Shown here one piece after another: positions 27,483-37,899 of a stretch of DNA of 64,000 nt (position 1 is the first letter of the stretch; every line of letters begins with the position of its first letter). The notes beneath the pieces were generated by a model. The model was not told the DNA's origin and searched no databases. It saw only the letters and a list, made by a program, of their open reading frames with translations. Location: contig JARKOQ010000172.1 in assembly GCA_029976005.1 (NCBI GenBank), positions 1-64,000 on the forward strand. Direction: 5' to 3'. Position numbers and translations under genes: made by a program. The stretch is from Aggregatilineales bacterium. Lineage in GTDB: Bacteria; Chloroflexota; Anaerolineae; Aggregatilineales; Ch27.

Positions 27483-28256
27483 TTACGGCCGGTGTCCGCT
27501 GCGACGAAAAGCCAGGGGGAGCAGGCCAACCGCCAGCGCCACCAGAATCCAGGGACCGGCCTGAACAGCCAGATCGAACACCGGCTCAGGCAGTAGCCTC
27601 CACAGCACTGTGGCGGCCGCGATACCAACCGTGGTCAGGATCAGTCCGGAGGGCAGCAGCCGAGCCATCTGGCGGCGGTTGGCCGCCGCGGTCAGCAGGA
27701 TGGCGCTGCCCAGAAGGGCCACGAACAGCGGCCAGGTGCGGCCGAGGCCGCCGCCCAGACCGGGTTCCAGGACCATCCAGCAGCCCAATGCTCCCCAGAG
27801 CAGACTCAGCATCCCCAGGAAGAACGCGCCGTACGCCCGGCGCTGCCGATCCCGCCAGTAGGCCACCAGCACCACGGCCAGGCCCACGGCCGCGATCAGG
27901 ACGATCAGGCCCGGCACCAGGATCATGCCGCCGGACAGGGCCGGCCAGAGAAGAATCACCCCCAGCGCAATCAGCAGAATCGCCGCCATGAAGGAGGATA
28001 ACCCAGGCTGGCGCGCGGCCTGTCCGGCCAGTGGGGTGGACAGCGCGCCTTCCGGCGGGGGCGCTGACGGCTCGGCCGGGGAGGGTATCGGCTCCTGCTC
28101 TGGCCCGGCGCTCTCCCCCACGATCGCGGCTGGCGCGGTTTCCTGTTCCAGGGCGTCGCCGTCTGGTCGTGGGGCGGGGCTGTCCAGGGGTTCCGGCTCC
28201 GGGGCCGGCAGGTCTTCGTCGGGTAATGGGTTGCGTGGTGATTCCAGGTCTGACAT
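27483..28256 (-). CDS. Multi-pass membrane protein of unknown function
   Basis: This 257-residue protein has a hydrophilic, Pro/Glu-rich N-terminal third (about 1-90) and then about six membrane helices in the remainder, ending in a short basic tail. No enzymatic motif is visible. Short helix-pair blocks with small loops resemble the membrane part of LiaF-like or DUF5668 proteins, but I would not assign it. The ATG at 28256 is preferred over an upstream in-frame ATG because the sequence before it codes no plausible protein. It is divergent from the GNAT gene and lies 37 bases before the aldo/keto reductase start. Confidence 0.65.
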   Translation of the reverse strand: MSDLESPRNPLPDEDLPAPEPEPLDSPAPRPDGDALEQETAPAAIVGESAGPEQEPIPSPAEPSAPPPEGALSTPLAGQAARQPGLSSFMAAILLIALGVILLWPALSGGMILVPGLIVLIAAVGLAVVLVAYWRDRQRRAYGAFFLGMLSLLWGALGCWMVLEPGLGGGLGRTWPLFVALLGSAILLTAAANRRQMARLLPSGLILTTVGIAAATVLWRLLPEPVFDLAVQAGPWILVALAVGLLPLAFRRSGHRP

Positions 28257-28346
28257 AGATGTTTCCCCCGCAGGGTGATGACGCACGTGTATTGTAGCAG
28301 AGGAGGCAGAGGTCTGCCCAATCCACGGACCGGCACGAGATGACGG

Positions 28347-28441
28347 AATAAAGAAATGCTGAATTTTGAATTATTAATTTTTAATTAAATGCGTAGCGTT
28401 TTGTCTTCAATTCAAAATTCAAAATTAAGTATTCAAAATTG
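28347..28441. repeat. AT-rich island with repeated ATTCAAAATT motif
   Basis: In this GC-rich window about 95 bases are strongly AT-rich. The 10-mer ATTCAAAATT occurs at 28410-28419, 28417-28426 and 28431-28440, and its reverse complement at 28362-28371. The inverted arms could form a long hairpin. It lies between two divergent genes and may supply promoter DNA or be a small repeat element. It contains no gene. Confidence 0.6.
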
Positions 28442-28472
28442 TGTCAGGTTGCCAGCCGGGAGGAGAGCGATT

Positions 28473-29351
28473 ATGATGCTTGGCGTGCCCTGTGACCCTG
28501 TTCATCCAGAAAGCCGTCCGCCCATGCCCAGAGCGACCATGATCGTGACCTCCACCCTGCGGGAGTCCATGTCCAGTATTGCCGAAGCCATCTGCCAGGT
28601 GTGGGAAGCGGACGTCGATACCCCGGCCGTCTATGCCGAACACTGCCGGGCTCAGAACGCCGACCTAGAGCACTCCGTTCTGGCCACGACGCCGGACGGC
28701 CGGTTGGTGGGAATCGGGATGCTGTGCCGGCGCGGGGAGCGCGGCTTCGTGCTGGATTTTGGGATCACGCCTCCGTATCGCGGCCAGGGATTGGGGCACC
28801 AGCTCTTTGCGGCTCTTGTGGAGCGCATGCGGGCGGCCGGCTTGCGCGAAGTCTCGCTGATGGTCAACGCCGAGAATGTGGCGGCAATCCGAATCTATTT
28901 GCAGGCGGGCTTCCAGCAGATGCGCGAGATGGTGACTCTGCGCGGCAAGGTGGCGGCCTACGCGCCGGCCAGCGCGAGCGAAGTGCGCCAGGACCTAGCG
29001 GCAACGATCCTGGCCTGGTACGGGAGCGGCAAAGCCGCGCGCCCGTATTGGGAGCGCGAGCTGCCCGCGCTGCTGGCGATGAGGACGCGCGCCTTTGAGA
29101 ACCGGCGCGGCTTTATGCTCGTCCGTCGCTCACCGTTCTTTCGCCAGGTCGATATCGTACACCTGGGCCTCGATCCGGCGGCCGTAATCGAAGACGTGAA
29201 CGGCCTGGTGTATGCGGCCAGCGCGGTCTTTGGCGACGATCTCCCGCTGGCGCTGGTCGACGAGCCGGAAGGCAGCCGGGCCTGCCAGCAGTTGCTCGAT
29301 TTGGGCTTCCGGGAGGTCGAGCGAAACCACGAGATGCGATTGACCCTCTAA
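28473..29351 (+). CDS. GNAT-family N-acetyltransferase
   Basis: This 292-residue protein would transfer an acetyl group from acetyl-CoA to an unknown amine. The acetyl-CoA-binding stretch is LDFGITPPYRGQGLGHQLF, and the following helix and VNAENVAAIRIYLQAGF segment are typical GNAT motifs A and B. The last 130 residues (about 165-292) form a second domain that looks like a degenerate second GNAT repeat. The ATG at 28473 has GGGAGGAGA seven bases upstream; the frame extends back into the AT-rich island, which I exclude. The stop lies six bases from the end of the convergent kinase gene. Confidence 0.85.
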   Translation: MMLGVPCDPVHPESRPPMPRATMIVTSTLRESMSSIAEAICQVWEADVDTPAVYAEHCRAQNADLEHSVLATTPDGRLVGIGMLCRRGERGFVLDFGITPPYRGQGLGHQLFAALVERMRAAGLREVSLMVNAENVAAIRIYLQAGFQQMREMVTLRGKVAAYAPASASEVRQDLAATILAWYGSGKAARPYWERELPALLAMRTRAFENRRGFMLVRRSPFFRQVDIVHLGLDPAAVIEDVNGLVYAASAVFGDDLPLALVDEPEGSRACQQLLDLGFREVERNHEMRLTL

Positions 29352-29357
29352 GCAGCC

Positions 29358-32300
29358 CTAGCGCAGCGGCCTGGGGCTGGTATCGCGCACGATCAGGTCG
29401 TCGAAACAGGCGGTTGTGTTAGGCTCGACCCCCAGGGCGACCGTGCCGCCCAGCCAGTGTGAGTCGATATCGACCCCAACCAGCCGCCCGTTGAGGAAGA
29501 ACGCGATCCGGTTGTCCAGCGCCACGACGATCAACTCCATCCACTCCGGCCAGGTGCCGGCGTCGTCGCGGGGAACCTCTTCCTGGAACAGGACGCGCTG
29601 CTCGCCGGGGGTTTGCAGGGAGACGGTGAACGTATAGCGCGCGTCCCAGGTGCGGGTGAGATCGAAGCGATACTGATCCAGGTTGGCGCCGGTGATGGTC
29701 GGCACGGCGCGCGCGCCCAGCCAGGCGGTGCCGCTGCTCCCCTGCGGGAAGTGAATCATGACCCTGGCGTAGAAGTCGCTCGAGTCGCTATACGTTCGCT
29801 GATCCTGCCCACGGCCGAAGATGGTGCGATCCTCGGAGATGGCCTCGCGCATCAGCCGCCATGTGGGGCGGTCGAGGTAGGTCATGCAGTAGATCGTGCC
29901 GTGGTCGGGCTGGGTGCTGTCGGTGACGTACTGGCCCGGCCCAGGCTGGCCGCCTTCCCACCACCAATCCGTCCGGAAGGCGTTATCAAAGAATTCGTAC
30001 CAGTCGTTGAGCAAATCCTGAATCTGGCGGGTGTTCAGGTCGGTCAGGATGTCAAACGCGAAGCGGGCATCCTCGCTGCCGGAGCGGGCGATTGCGGTGA
30101 TCAGCACGTCGTCGAGCTGGAAAATGTCCAGATTGTGGGCCAGGAATGCGATGCTGCCTTCCGCAGGCGCTGCGGTGAGCGTGCCATCGAAAAAGAGCTG
30201 GCCGCTCCGGTAGATCAGCATGCGCTGGCCGACCAGGCGGATGAACAAATCGATCCAGTTGCCCCGCCCGTAGAAATTGGGGACGCCCTGTTCCTGAAGG
30301 ACCTGACCCTCCGCGCTGACCACCCGAATCGCCAGATTGCCGCCGTTCAGATCGAGCAGGACGATCCCCTGGGGGCTTTCCCGTAGCACGATCTGCAAGC
30401 CGCCCTGGATGCTGAGCAGGCGCAGGCCGAGGCCGAAATCGGCCAGGGGCGGGGTGTTGGCCCGGATCAGCGCGTCTTTCTCCAGCCGGACGAACTGGTT
30501 ACCCGCGTCTTCTAGGCCCATCGTGACGTTGGTTAGATTACTGCGTGTCCAGGTCGCCGGGAAGTCCGACCCCTGGAAGTGCTCGCTGGCGAGCAGGGGC
30601 TGCTCGATCTTGAGATCATCAATGTTGATGCCCTGCTGCTGGGCCACCGTCTGGAACAGGATCGCGCCGGGGGGCAGCGCGCCGGCGATCGTATCGTCGA
30701 CCCGCGCGATCAACTGGTCGTCGAGGTACACGAAGATGCGCGCGCCTTCCACCCAGACCATGAGCTGATACCACCGCCCGCTCTGGATGGGGGCGTTGAT
30801 CGTGCGCAGGACGCGCTCGTTGGTGCGGATGAGGTGGTCGCCATAGTTGCCCCGCCGGACGACCAGCAGCCCGGAGAAATACTCCAGGGCATAGTAGCCG
30901 CTTTCGGAGAAGGCGAAGAGCAGCCGGCCGCCGCTGGTGGGATCGGTGAGGCTGGTGCGGAAGGACACCACGAGGTCGCCGTCATTGGACAGCCATTCCG
31001 GCAGTTCAGTGCCCAGGATTTCGATGGGGTTGCCCAACCCGGCCCGGCCCTGCAGGTGGCGATTGCCGCCCTCGGTGATGATCCGCCAGTAATCCGGGTT
31101 GTAGTCCCAGCCGGCCAGCGAGTCGTCCCGCTCGAAATCGGCGACGTAGGGCATCCGGCCCAGCGGGACCGGAGTCGGCGATGGGATGGGCGTCTCGGTC
31201 GCCGTGGGGGTGGCACTGGGCGTCGCGCTCGGCGTTGGCGTGTCCGTGGGCGTCGGTGTGGCGGTGTTCGTCGCCGTGGGTGTGTCCGTCGGCGTTGCGG
31301 TGGCGGTATCTGTCGGCGACGGTGTGTCCGTCGGCGTGGTCGTGACGGTATGGGTTGCCGTGGGGGTCTCCGTCGGTGACGGCGTGTTCGTCGGAGTCGC
31401 GGTTGGCGTGTCTGTGGCGGTTGCCGTAGGCGTGTCCGTCGGCGTTGCGGTGGCGGTATCTGTTGGCGACGGCGTGTCGGTCGGCGTGGACGTGGCGGTA
31501 TGAGTTGCCGTGGGGGTATCCGTCGGTGACGGCGTGCCCGTCGGCGTCATGGTCTCGGTATCCGTCGGCGAGGGTGTGTCGGTCGGCGTGTGCGACGGGG
31601 TGACGGTGACCGTCGGAGTTGCCGTGCTCGATGGTGTTGGCGTTGTCGATGGGGTGTCCGTGAGCGTCGCCGTGGGCGTTTCCGTCAGGGTGAGGGTCGG
31701 TTCGAGCGCGATCGCAGCCGGCGTATCCGAGGGCAGGGCCGGCGTCTGCGTGGCGCTGGGAGTTTCGGTGAGGGCCGCGCCGGCTGTGGCCGTGAGATGG
31801 GCCTGCGCGAGGGCGAGGGCGGTCTCGGTCGCGGAGAGGTTGCCCTGCCCGGCCGCGCTCGCGATCACCAGGATGGCGATGGCAAAAACCGCCACCAGCG
31901 CGATCCCGCCAACCACGAGCGCCGGGCTGGCCGCGAGGGCGCGCGGGCGCTGGACGGTCTTTTCGGCGGGCGGGGTGGGCGGAGTCTGTGCTGCTTCTTT
32001 CTGCGGGACGGTGGGTGGTTCCGGCGGCGCAGGCTCGGTTTCGCTGCCTGTCCTGGCGCGGCGCTCGGCCATCTCCTGGATGGTCGCCTGGGCCACCTGG
32101 CGCAGGGCCGTGGGGGTGACGTCGGCCGTGCTTTCCAGCGCTGATGCCAGATCGCGCACGAGATCGGCGACCGTCTGATAGCGATCGTCGGGGGCCTTGG
32201 CCATCGCCCTGGCGATGATCTCATCGATCGCGGGCGGCAGGTCCGGATTCAGGGCGCAGGCGGCCGGCACCGGCTCGTTGATGTGCTTGAGCACGATGCC

Positions 32301-32942
32301 CATCGGGGTTTCCGCCCTGAACGGGGGCTGGCCCGTGAGCATCTCGAACAGCATGACGCCCAGCGAATAGATATCCGAGCGCCCATCGACGTGAATGCCC
32401 ATGCCCTGTTCCGGGGACATATAGCCGGGCGTGCCCACGGCGACACCGCTGGCGGTCAGCCCTTCGGTGCTCTCGATCATGCGCGCCACGCCGAAGTCGG
32501 TCAGGAAGGCGTTGCCTTCGGCGTCGATCAGGATGTTGGAAGGCTTGATGTCGCGGTGGACGACTCCATGACGGTGGGCATAGTCCAGGGCGGAGGCGAT
32601 CTGCCGGAACAGGAAGACCACCTCGGCGTACGGCAACTGCCGGCGCTCCAGAATGTCCTTGAGCGTGCCGGTGGGCATGTAGCGCATGACGATGTAGGGC
32701 GGATCGGCAGTCGGGTTGTAGTCGTAGACCGGCAAGATGTGGGGGTGTTCCAGGCGGGCGATGAGTTGGGCTTCGCGCTGGAAGCGCTCCACGGCCGTCT
32801 GATCGAGGGCGATCGCCCGGTGGATGACCTTGATGGCGACGTCGCGTCCGACGCGCTCCTGAACGGCACGATAGACCGTGGCCATGCCGCCGTGGCCGAT
32901 TTCCTCCACGATCAGATAGGACCCCAGACGTGTGCCGATCAT
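29358..32942 (-). CDS. Receptor-type serine/threonine protein kinase with lectin-like extracellular domains
   Basis: This 1194-residue single-pass membrane kinase has its catalytic domain (about 9-270) in the cytoplasm: the glycine loop GHGGMATVY, Lys38, the HRDIKPSN loop (Asp131), DFG (149-151) and SPEQ. A Pro-rich juxtamembrane stretch leads to a helix (341-363). Outside, a Thr/Pro/Ser linker (about 371-595) with [13 protein letters not shown] repeats carries about three beta-rich domains (600-1194). Each looks like a concanavalin-A/LamG-type sandwich, with segments such as [23 protein letters not shown] and [10 protein letters not shown]. Bacterial relatives phosphorylate regulators after sensing cell-surface ligands; here sugar or polymer binding is inferred. 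No PASTA repeats are present. Confidence 0.9.
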   Translation of the reverse strand: MIGTRLGSYLIVEEIGHGGMATVYRAVQERVGRDVAIKVIHRAIALDQTAVERFQREAQLIARLEHPHILPVYDYNPTADPPYIVMRYMPTGTLKDILERRQLPYAEVVFLFRQIASALDYAHRHGVVHRDIKPSNILIDAEGNAFLTDFGVARMIESTEGLTASGVAVGTPGYMSPEQGMGIHVDGRSDIYSLGVMLFEMLTGQPPFRAETPMGIVLKHINEPVPAACALNPDLPPAIDEIIARAMAKAPDDRYQTVADLVRDLASALESTADVTPTALRQVAQATIQEMAERRARTGSETEPAPPEPPTVPQKEAAQTPPTPPAEKTVQRPRALAASPALVVGGIALVAVFAIAILVIASAAGQGNLSATETALALAQAHLTATAGAALTETPSATQTPALPSDTPAAIALEPTLTLTETPTATLTDTPSTTPTPSSTATPTVTVTPSHTPTDTPSPTDTETMTPTGTPSPTDTPTATHTATSTPTDTPSPTDTATATPTDTPTATATDTPTATPTNTPSPTETPTATHTVTTTPTDTPSPTDTATATPTDTPTATNTATPTPTDTPTPSATPSATPTATETPIPSPTPVPLGRMPYVADFERDDSLAGWDYNPDYWRIITEGGNRHLQGRAGLGNPIEILGTELPEWLSNDGDLVVSFRTSLTDPTSGGRLLFAFSESGYYALEYFSGLLVVRRGNYGDHLIRTNERVLRTINAPIQSGRWYQLMVWVEGARIFVYLDDQLIARVDDTIAGALPPGAILFQTVAQQQGINIDDLKIEQPLLASEHFQGSDFPATWTRSNLTNVTMGLEDAGNQFVRLEKDALIRANTPPLADFGLGLRLLSIQGGLQIVLRESPQGIVLLDLNGGNLAIRVVSAEGQVLQEQGVPNFYGRGNWIDLFIRLVGQRMLIYRSGQLFFDGTLTAAPAEGSIAFLAHNLDIFQLDDVLITAIARSGSEDARFAFDILTDLNTRQIQDLLNDWYEFFDNAFRTDWWWEGGQPGPGQYVTDSTQPDHGTIYCMTYLDRPTWRLMREAISEDRTIFGRGQDQRTYSDSSDFYARVMIHFPQGSSGTAWLGARAVPTITGANLDQYRFDLTRTWDARYTFTVSLQTPGEQRVLFQEEVPRDDAGTWPEWMELIVVALDNRIAFFLNGRLVGVDIDSHWLGGTVALGVEPNTTACFDDLIVRDTSPRPLR
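31180..31690 (-). repeat. Low-complexity repeats encoding the kinase Thr/Pro linker
   Basis: The DNA is built of imperfect short repeats of the GTCGGCGT type. At protein level a block of about 30 residues (479-508) recurs almost unchanged exactly 50 residues later (529-558), implying a 150-bp tandem duplication. Length variation between strains would be expected. Confidence 0.8.
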
Positions 32943-33184
32943 GCGGTATCCTGCCGGAGGCCACCGGCGGTTTCAGGTGGGGACAAATGCCAGCCCGGTG
33001 AGGCGCATACACCCTGTGCCGGGGATTGTAGCATAGGATTTCGGGGGATGCACGCGGCCGCGCGGGCAGAATCGAGGCCGGAAAGGCGGCGAAGCGCCTG
33101 TGCGGCAGACAGAATCAGGCCCGGTTGCGCCTGCCGGGCCTTGACGAGTTCGGGTGGGTGCCAGACTGAATTCCGGGCGGCCGG

Positions 33185-34546
33185 TCAGACCTGGCTGAAA
33201 TGCTCGATCAGGCTGGCCGTGAAGCGCAGGCTGGTGAAATAGTCGCGTTCCAGGATGTTCTCGTTGGGCGAATGGGCGCGGGTATCCGGGTGCCAGGTTG
33301 CGCCGGCCGAGATGACCGGGATGTTCAGCATGACGCTCAGCGGATACATGGGGCCGCTGCCCGCGAACCAGGGATACAGCACCGGCGTCTGGTTCCAGGT
33401 GTCCAGGCTGGCCTCGATGGCCGCGGTGCGCAGGGGCGACTCGATCGGGCTGCGGGCCGGTTTTTCCCCGCTGAGGCGCGTGATCTGAACGTCGGTGAAT
33501 CCGCGCGCGTCCAGGTGACGGCGAAGGAGGTCTTCCACCAGGTCCGGGGTGAGGTCGGGCACCAGGCGAAAGTCCAGTTTGGCGCTGGCGACTGCGGGCA
33601 GGACGGTTTTGGTGCCGTTGCCCTGATAACCGCTGGTCAGGCCGCAGATCGTGGCCGTGGGAATTTCGTACAGGCGGCGCAGCGCGGCCCGATCATCCAG
33701 GTCGTTCAGGAAGCGGGCCAGCCCATAGTTGTGCTTGAACTGCTCGGCCTCGAAGGGCAGGGCCTCGATCCGCTGGATTTCGAGCGGGGTGAGCGGGCGG
33801 ACGTGCGCGTTGAACCCATCGATCGTGATTTCGTCCTGGGTGTTCTTGAGGGTGCTCAGGGCCTGAACGAGCCGCCAGGCGGGATTGGTGACGATGGGCG
33901 CGTTGGCCGAATGCATGTCCACGGCCGGGCCTTGAACGCGCAGTTCGAAGTAGGCGATGCCCTTGCAGCCGGCCGCCATCGTGATCCGGCCGGCCTCGTC
34001 GTAACCGCCGCCTTCCCAAAGGATGCCATCCGCGCCCAGCATGTCGGCCTGTTCCCGGACCCAATCCTCGAGGTGGACGCTGCCGATCTCCTCCTCGCCT
34101 TCGATCACCCACTTGATCTTCAGGGGGAGGTCGCCGCGCGTCGCCAGCCAGGCTTCCACCGCCTGGATGCGCGAGAGCAGCTCGCCTTTGTCATCGGAAA
34201 CGCCGCGGCCGAACAGCTTGCCGTCCTGACGGGTCAATGTGAAGGGATCGGTTGTCCACAGCGCGAGCGGGTCTTCCGGCTGGACGTCGTAGTGGTTGTA
34301 GATCATCAGGGTGCGCGGGCCGGAGCCGATCTCGGCATAGACGACCGGGCTGCCGCCATCGGGCAGGGGATACTGGCGAACGACCGCGCCGAGCTTGCGG
34401 AAGCGTTTGGTCAGGAGATCGGCCATTTCCTTGATGCCGCGTTTCTGGGCCGCCACGCTGGGCACGGCGATGAACTCCCCGAATTCTTTCAGGAATTTGT
34501 CCTGATTGGCATTGACGTAGACGTCGAAACGTTCGGAATGGGGCAT
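33185..34546 (-). CDS. M20-family metallopeptidase (dipeptidase-like)
   Basis: This 453-residue cytoplasmic enzyme likely hydrolyses dipeptides or acylated amino acids with two zinc ions. Metal and catalytic residues are visible in IYNHYDVQP (His and Asp), GRGVSDDKGE (bridging Asp) and EGEEEIGS (general base Glu and metal Glu). A dimerisation domain (about 190-350) lies in between. It most resembles the M20 carnosinase/CNDP-type dipeptidases. The ATG at 34546 has GAGGAG at good spacing and is preferred over one seven codons upstream. The 242 bases between its stop and the kinase start show no clear signal. Confidence 0.9.
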   Translation of the reverse strand: MPHSERFDVYVNANQDKFLKEFGEFIAVPSVAAQKRGIKEMADLLTKRFRKLGAVVRQYPLPDGGSPVVYAEIGSGPRTLMIYNHYDVQPEDPLALWTTDPFTLTRQDGKLFGRGVSDDKGELLSRIQAVEAWLATRGDLPLKIKWVIEGEEEIGSVHLEDWVREQADMLGADGILWEGGGYDEAGRITMAAGCKGIAYFELRVQGPAVDMHSANAPIVTNPAWRLVQALSTLKNTQDEITIDGFNAHVRPLTPLEIQRIEALPFEAEQFKHNYGLARFLNDLDDRAALRRLYEIPTATICGLTSGYQGNGTKTVLPAVASAKLDFRLVPDLTPDLVEDLLRRHLDARGFTDVQITRLSGEKPARSPIESPLRTAAIEASLDTWNQTPVLYPWFAGSGPMYPLSVMLNIPVISAGATWHPDTRAHSPNENILERDYFTSLRFTASLIEHFSQV

Positions 34547-34640
34547 GGCAGACTCCTCGACGGGCACGGCGCGATCGGGCCGGGGGAAGGCAATGGCGGG
34601 GATTGTAAGCAGGTCAGGTCAAAGCGGCAACAAGACCGGC

Positions 34641-35366
34641 TCACGGCTCGCAGGGAGGCCAGACCTGGCGCGGCGTCATGTCCAGATAGTCGCAGGCAAC
34701 CAGGTGGTAGCGCGTGCCATCGCGCAGCCCGTGAGCGGCCACGCGCCATTCGTGGCTGAAGTGCAGGTGTCCGTAGACGCATACGTCCGGCGCGGAGGCC
34801 TGAATCCGCTCCGAAAAGCCGGAGGGCTGGCCGTCGGACGTGAAGGGGGGGTAGTGCATCAGGAGGATGACGGGCTGGCCGTTGGTGCGCAGCGTCTGGG
34901 CCTCGCTGAGGGCCTGCGAGAGCCATTTCAATTCCCGCTGGTAGCTGCTGAATTTGCGCGTTTCGTAGTAGGGGTCGTTGGGGGCGATGTGGCCCATCGT
35001 CCCGCACAGGATGACCCCGTCCAGGGCCAGACTGGTGCCCTGGATGGCGGAAATGCCGTCCGGCAGGATTTCCTGCACCTGGCCCAGCTTCTTCCACCAG
35101 TAATCGTGGTTGCCGCGCACGAGGACCTTACGGCCCGGCAGCGCGGCGATCCATTCCAGGTCGAGCCGGACGTTGCGCGGGTTGTGCGCCCAGCTCAAAT
35201 CCCCCGGAAGCAGCACGATGTCGTCCTTCGCGACGCGCGACATCCACGCCGCCCGAATGCGTTCGGCGTGATTGATCCACTTGGGGCCAAACTGGCTCTG
35301 GTCCTTGGGGGCGCCAAAACTCAGATGGGTATCGGAAATCGCCCAGACGATGGGAGTCACCTTCAT
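34641..35366 (-). CDS. Calcineurin-like metallophosphoesterase
   Basis: This is a 241-residue phosphoesterase. The five family blocks appear in order: ISDTHLSFG, LPGDLSWA, VRGNHDYWW, LLMHYPPF and VYGHLH. These bind two metal ions and the scissile phosphate. The substrate is unknown; related bacterial proteins hydrolyse cyclic nucleotides or nucleotide phosphates. It lies between a small hypothetical gene and the M20 peptidase on the same strand, with gaps of 55 and 94 bases. Confidence 0.9.
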   Translation of the reverse strand: MKVTPIVWAISDTHLSFGAPKDQSQFGPKWINHAERIRAAWMSRVAKDDIVLLPGDLSWAHNPRNVRLDLEWIAALPGRKVLVRGNHDYWWKKLGQVQEILPDGISAIQGTSLALDGVILCGTMGHIAPNDPYYETRKFSSYQRELKWLSQALSEAQTLRTNGQPVILLMHYPPFTSDGQPSGFSERIQASAPDVCVYGHLHFSHEWRVAAHGLRDGTRYHLVACDYLDMTPRQVWPPCEP

Positions 35367-35421
35367 CCAGCCCGCAAAGTCAACCGGCAGCGGCGGCGGC
35401 CGCTCCTGCTAGCGCGCCGGA

Positions 35422-35751
35422 CTATCCGGCGCTGAAGATTTCGTTGATAAAGGCATTCGCTTCGAGAATGGCAAACTCCTGCTCGGTCAGGCTGGTGTAG
35501 CTGCGACCGATCAGGGTTTGACCCCGTTCTCGCACGGCAGCCACGACGCGTGACAGATCGTACGTGGCCCACAGATCGAGCATCCCGTTCTGGTAGCGGA
35601 TCAGGACGGTCACGGCTTCCCAGAGCCGTTGCCAGTTTTCCTCGTGAAACACGTTATCTCGTTCCAGACAGGCCAGGAATCCTTCCGGCGCTTCGGTCTC
35701 GAAAAAAATCCGGTCGGAGGCTTCCTGCATTTCGATCGTCTCGCGAGTCAT
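35422..35751 (-). CDS. Small hypothetical protein
   Basis: The 109-residue acidic protein is predicted mostly helical, with no signal peptide, membrane helix or recognised motif. It begins MTRETIEMQEASDR and has a Trp-rich middle (NWQRLWEAV). It starts 36 bases after transketolase on the same strand, so co-transcription is likely. I do not recognise the family. Confidence 0.6.
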   Translation of the reverse strand: MTRETIEMQEASDRIFFETEAPEGFLACLERDNVFHEENWQRLWEAVTVLIRYQNGMLDLWATYDLSRVVAAVRERGQTLIGRSYTSLTEQEFAILEANAFINEIFSAG

Positions 35752-35787
35752 GGCTGCCGTGCTACGGGTCCTTTGATAGGGCAGGCG

Positions 35788-37785
35788 CTATTTGCCGAGC
35801 AGCTTGTGCGCGGCTTCGAGGACTGCCTTGGTCGAAAAGCCGAACTTCTCGTAGAGTACCTTTATGGGCGCGGACGCGCCAAAGCGGTCGATGCCGATGA
35901 TGATTCCCTCGTCACCCACCCAGTGATTCCAGCCGAAGCTCACCCCGGCCTCGATACTGATGCGCTTCTTGACCGCCGGGGGCAGGATTTGATTGCGGTA
36001 TTCCACCGGCTGGCGCGCGAACAGGGTGTCGCTGGGCATGCTCACCATGCGCACGGCCACGCCTTCCTCGGCGAGCTGGCGCGCGGCGGCAAGGCCGAAC
36101 TCGACCTCGCTGCCGGTCCCGATGATGATCAGTTCCGGGTTGGGGGCCGATTCGAACAGGATGTACGCACCCTTGCTGACATCCCCGACCATTTCCGGGG
36201 GCAGAATCGGGGTACCCTGGCGCGTCAGGGCGAGCACCACCGGGCCGTCGCTGGTCATGGCGGTCTTCCAGGCGGCGACCGTCTCGTTGGCTTCGGCCGG
36301 GCGGATCACGGTCAGGTTGGGGATGACCCGCAGGGCGGCCAGATGCTCTACCGGCTGATGGGTGGGGCCATCCTCGCCCAGGGCGATGCTGTCGTGCGTG
36401 AAGATGTACACGGTGCGCAGGTTCATCAGCGCGCCGAGGCGGATGGCCGGGCGCATGTAGTCGCTGAAGGTCATGAACGTGGCGGTATAGGGTTTGATGA
36501 TCCCGCCGTGGAGGGCCATGCCGTTGACCATCGCGCCCATCGCGTGCTCGCGCACGCCAAACCGGATATTGCGGGCGGCGTAATCGCCCTTGCGGAAGTT
36601 GCCCTCGCCCTTGAGCGAGGTATTGGTGCTGGGAGCCAGGTCGGCATCGCCGCCAAACATGGTCGGCACGTGGGCCGCGATCGCGTTCAGGATCTTGCCG
36701 CCGGCGACGCGGGTCGCGACGGGTTTGTCCGTGGCGGCGTAAGTGGGCAGCTCGGCATCCCAGCCGTTGGGCAGTTCGCCCGCCAGGGCGTGGGCGAACT
36801 CCGCGTAGAGTTCGGGGAAGGCGGTTTCGTAGGCGCGCAGACGCTCATCCCACAAGCGCTGAGTCTCGCGGCCATGCTCGACCGCCAGCCGCATGTGCTG
36901 CTTGGCTTCGTCCGGCACGTAGAATGCCGGTTCGACCGGCCAGCCCAGGGCCTCCTTGGTCAGGCGGACTTCCTCTTCCCCCAGGGGGGAGCCGTGCGCT
37001 TCGTGGGTATTGGCTTTGTTCGGGCTGCCGTAGCCCAGGATGGTGCGCACGCTGATGATTGATGGCCGGTCGGCCACGGCCTTGGCTTCGGTGATCGCCG
37101 CCTCGATGGCTGCGATGTCGTTCCCGTCGGCGACTTCGACCACGTGCCAGCCGTAGGCCGTGAAGCGCATCGGGACGTTTTCGGTGAAGCTGTCGCTGGT
37201 GGGGCCGGAGAGGCTGATCAGGTTGTTGTCGTACAACACGATCAGTTTGCCCAGGCCCAGGTGACCAGCCAGCGAAGCTGCTTCGTGGCTGATGCCTTCC
37301 ATCAGGTCACCGTCGGAGGCCAGAACGTAGGTGTAATGGTCGATGATGGTGTGGCCGGGGCGGTTGAACCTGGCGGCCAGGAAGGCCTCCGCGGCGGCCA
37401 TGCCGACGCCGGTTGCCAACCCCTGGCCCAGCGGGCCGGTGGTGGTCTCCACGCCGGGGGTCTCGCCGTATTCCGGATGGCCGGGGGTCGGGCTGCCCCA
37501 TTGGCGGAAGCTCTTGAGATCGTCCAGCGTGACCCCGTACCCGGTCAGGTAGAGCAGGCTGTAGAGAAGCATGCTGCCGTGGCCGGCCGACAGGATGAAC
37601 CGGTCGCGGTCAGGCCACTCGGGGTTGGTTGGGTTGTGCTTGAGAAAGCGAGTCCACAGGGTATAGGCCATCGGCGCGGCCCCCATCGGGAGGCCGGGAT
37701 GGCCGCTGTTGGCCTTCTGCACCCCGTCGATGGCCAGGGTGCGAATGGTGTTGATACAGAGTTGATCGAGATTGGGTGTGGTCAC
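35788..37785 (-). CDS. tkt: Transketolase
   Basis: Transketolase moves two-carbon ketol units between sugar phosphates with thiamine diphosphate, linking glycolysis and the pentose phosphate pathway and supplying erythrose 4-phosphate to DAHP synthase. The 665-residue length is typical. Seen are [29 protein letters not shown], the ThDP motif ASDGDLMEG ending in [23 protein letters not shown], and [19 protein letters not shown]. The start is a GTG at 37785 with AAGGAG nine bases upstream. Confidence 0.97.
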   Translation of the reverse strand: MTTPNLDQLCINTIRTLAIDGVQKANSGHPGLPMGAAPMAYTLWTRFLKHNPTNPEWPDRDRFILSAGHGSMLLYSLLYLTGYGVTLDDLKSFRQWGSPTPGHPEYGETPGVETTTGPLGQGLATGVGMAAAEAFLAARFNRPGHTIIDHYTYVLASDGDLMEGISHEAASLAGHLGLGKLIVLYDNNLISLSGPTSDSFTENVPMRFTAYGWHVVEVADGNDIAAIEAAITEAKAVADRPSIISVRTILGYGSPNKANTHEAHGSPLGEEEVRLTKEALGWPVEPAFYVPDEAKQHMRLAVEHGRETQRLWDERLRAYETAFPELYAEFAHALAGELPNGWDAELPTYAATDKPVATRVAGGKILNAIAAHVPTMFGGDADLAPSTNTSLKGEGNFRKGDYAARNIRFGVREHAMGAMVNGMALHGGIIKPYTATFMTFSDYMRPAIRLGALMNLRTVYIFTHDSIALGEDGPTHQPVEHLAALRVIPNLTVIRPAEANETVAAWKTAMTSDGPVVLALTRQGTPILPPEMVGDVSKGAYILFESAPNPELIIIGTGSEVEFGLAAARQLAEEGVAVRMVSMPSDTLFARQPVEYRNQILPPAVKKRISIEAGVSFGWNHWVGDEGIIIGIDRFGASAPIKVLYEKFGFSTKAVLEAAHKLLGK

Positions 37786-37837
37786 AGAGTGTTACTCCTT
37801 CGGTGGCCTTCCGGTCAACCGGAATCAAGTCGGGGCA

Positions 37838-37843
37838 ATTATA
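37838..37843 (-). promoter_or_regulatory. -10 element of the tkt promoter
   Basis: A perfect TATAAT on the minus strand lies about 55 bases upstream of the tkt GTG. No convincing -35 hexamer is found at 16-18 bases. A 6-bp inverted repeat (37809-37824) lies in the presumed leader. Confidence 0.45.
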
Positions 37844-37899
37844 GCGCATGCTTGACTGTTGGCGGACGATCAGAATTCAATTCACCGGCCCACCGCCGC

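Noticed and set aside
31180..31690. Regular short repeats that at first look like a CRISPR array
   Set aside because: Repeats are imperfect, with no unique spacers, and translate in frame to a Thr/Pro linker of the kinase.
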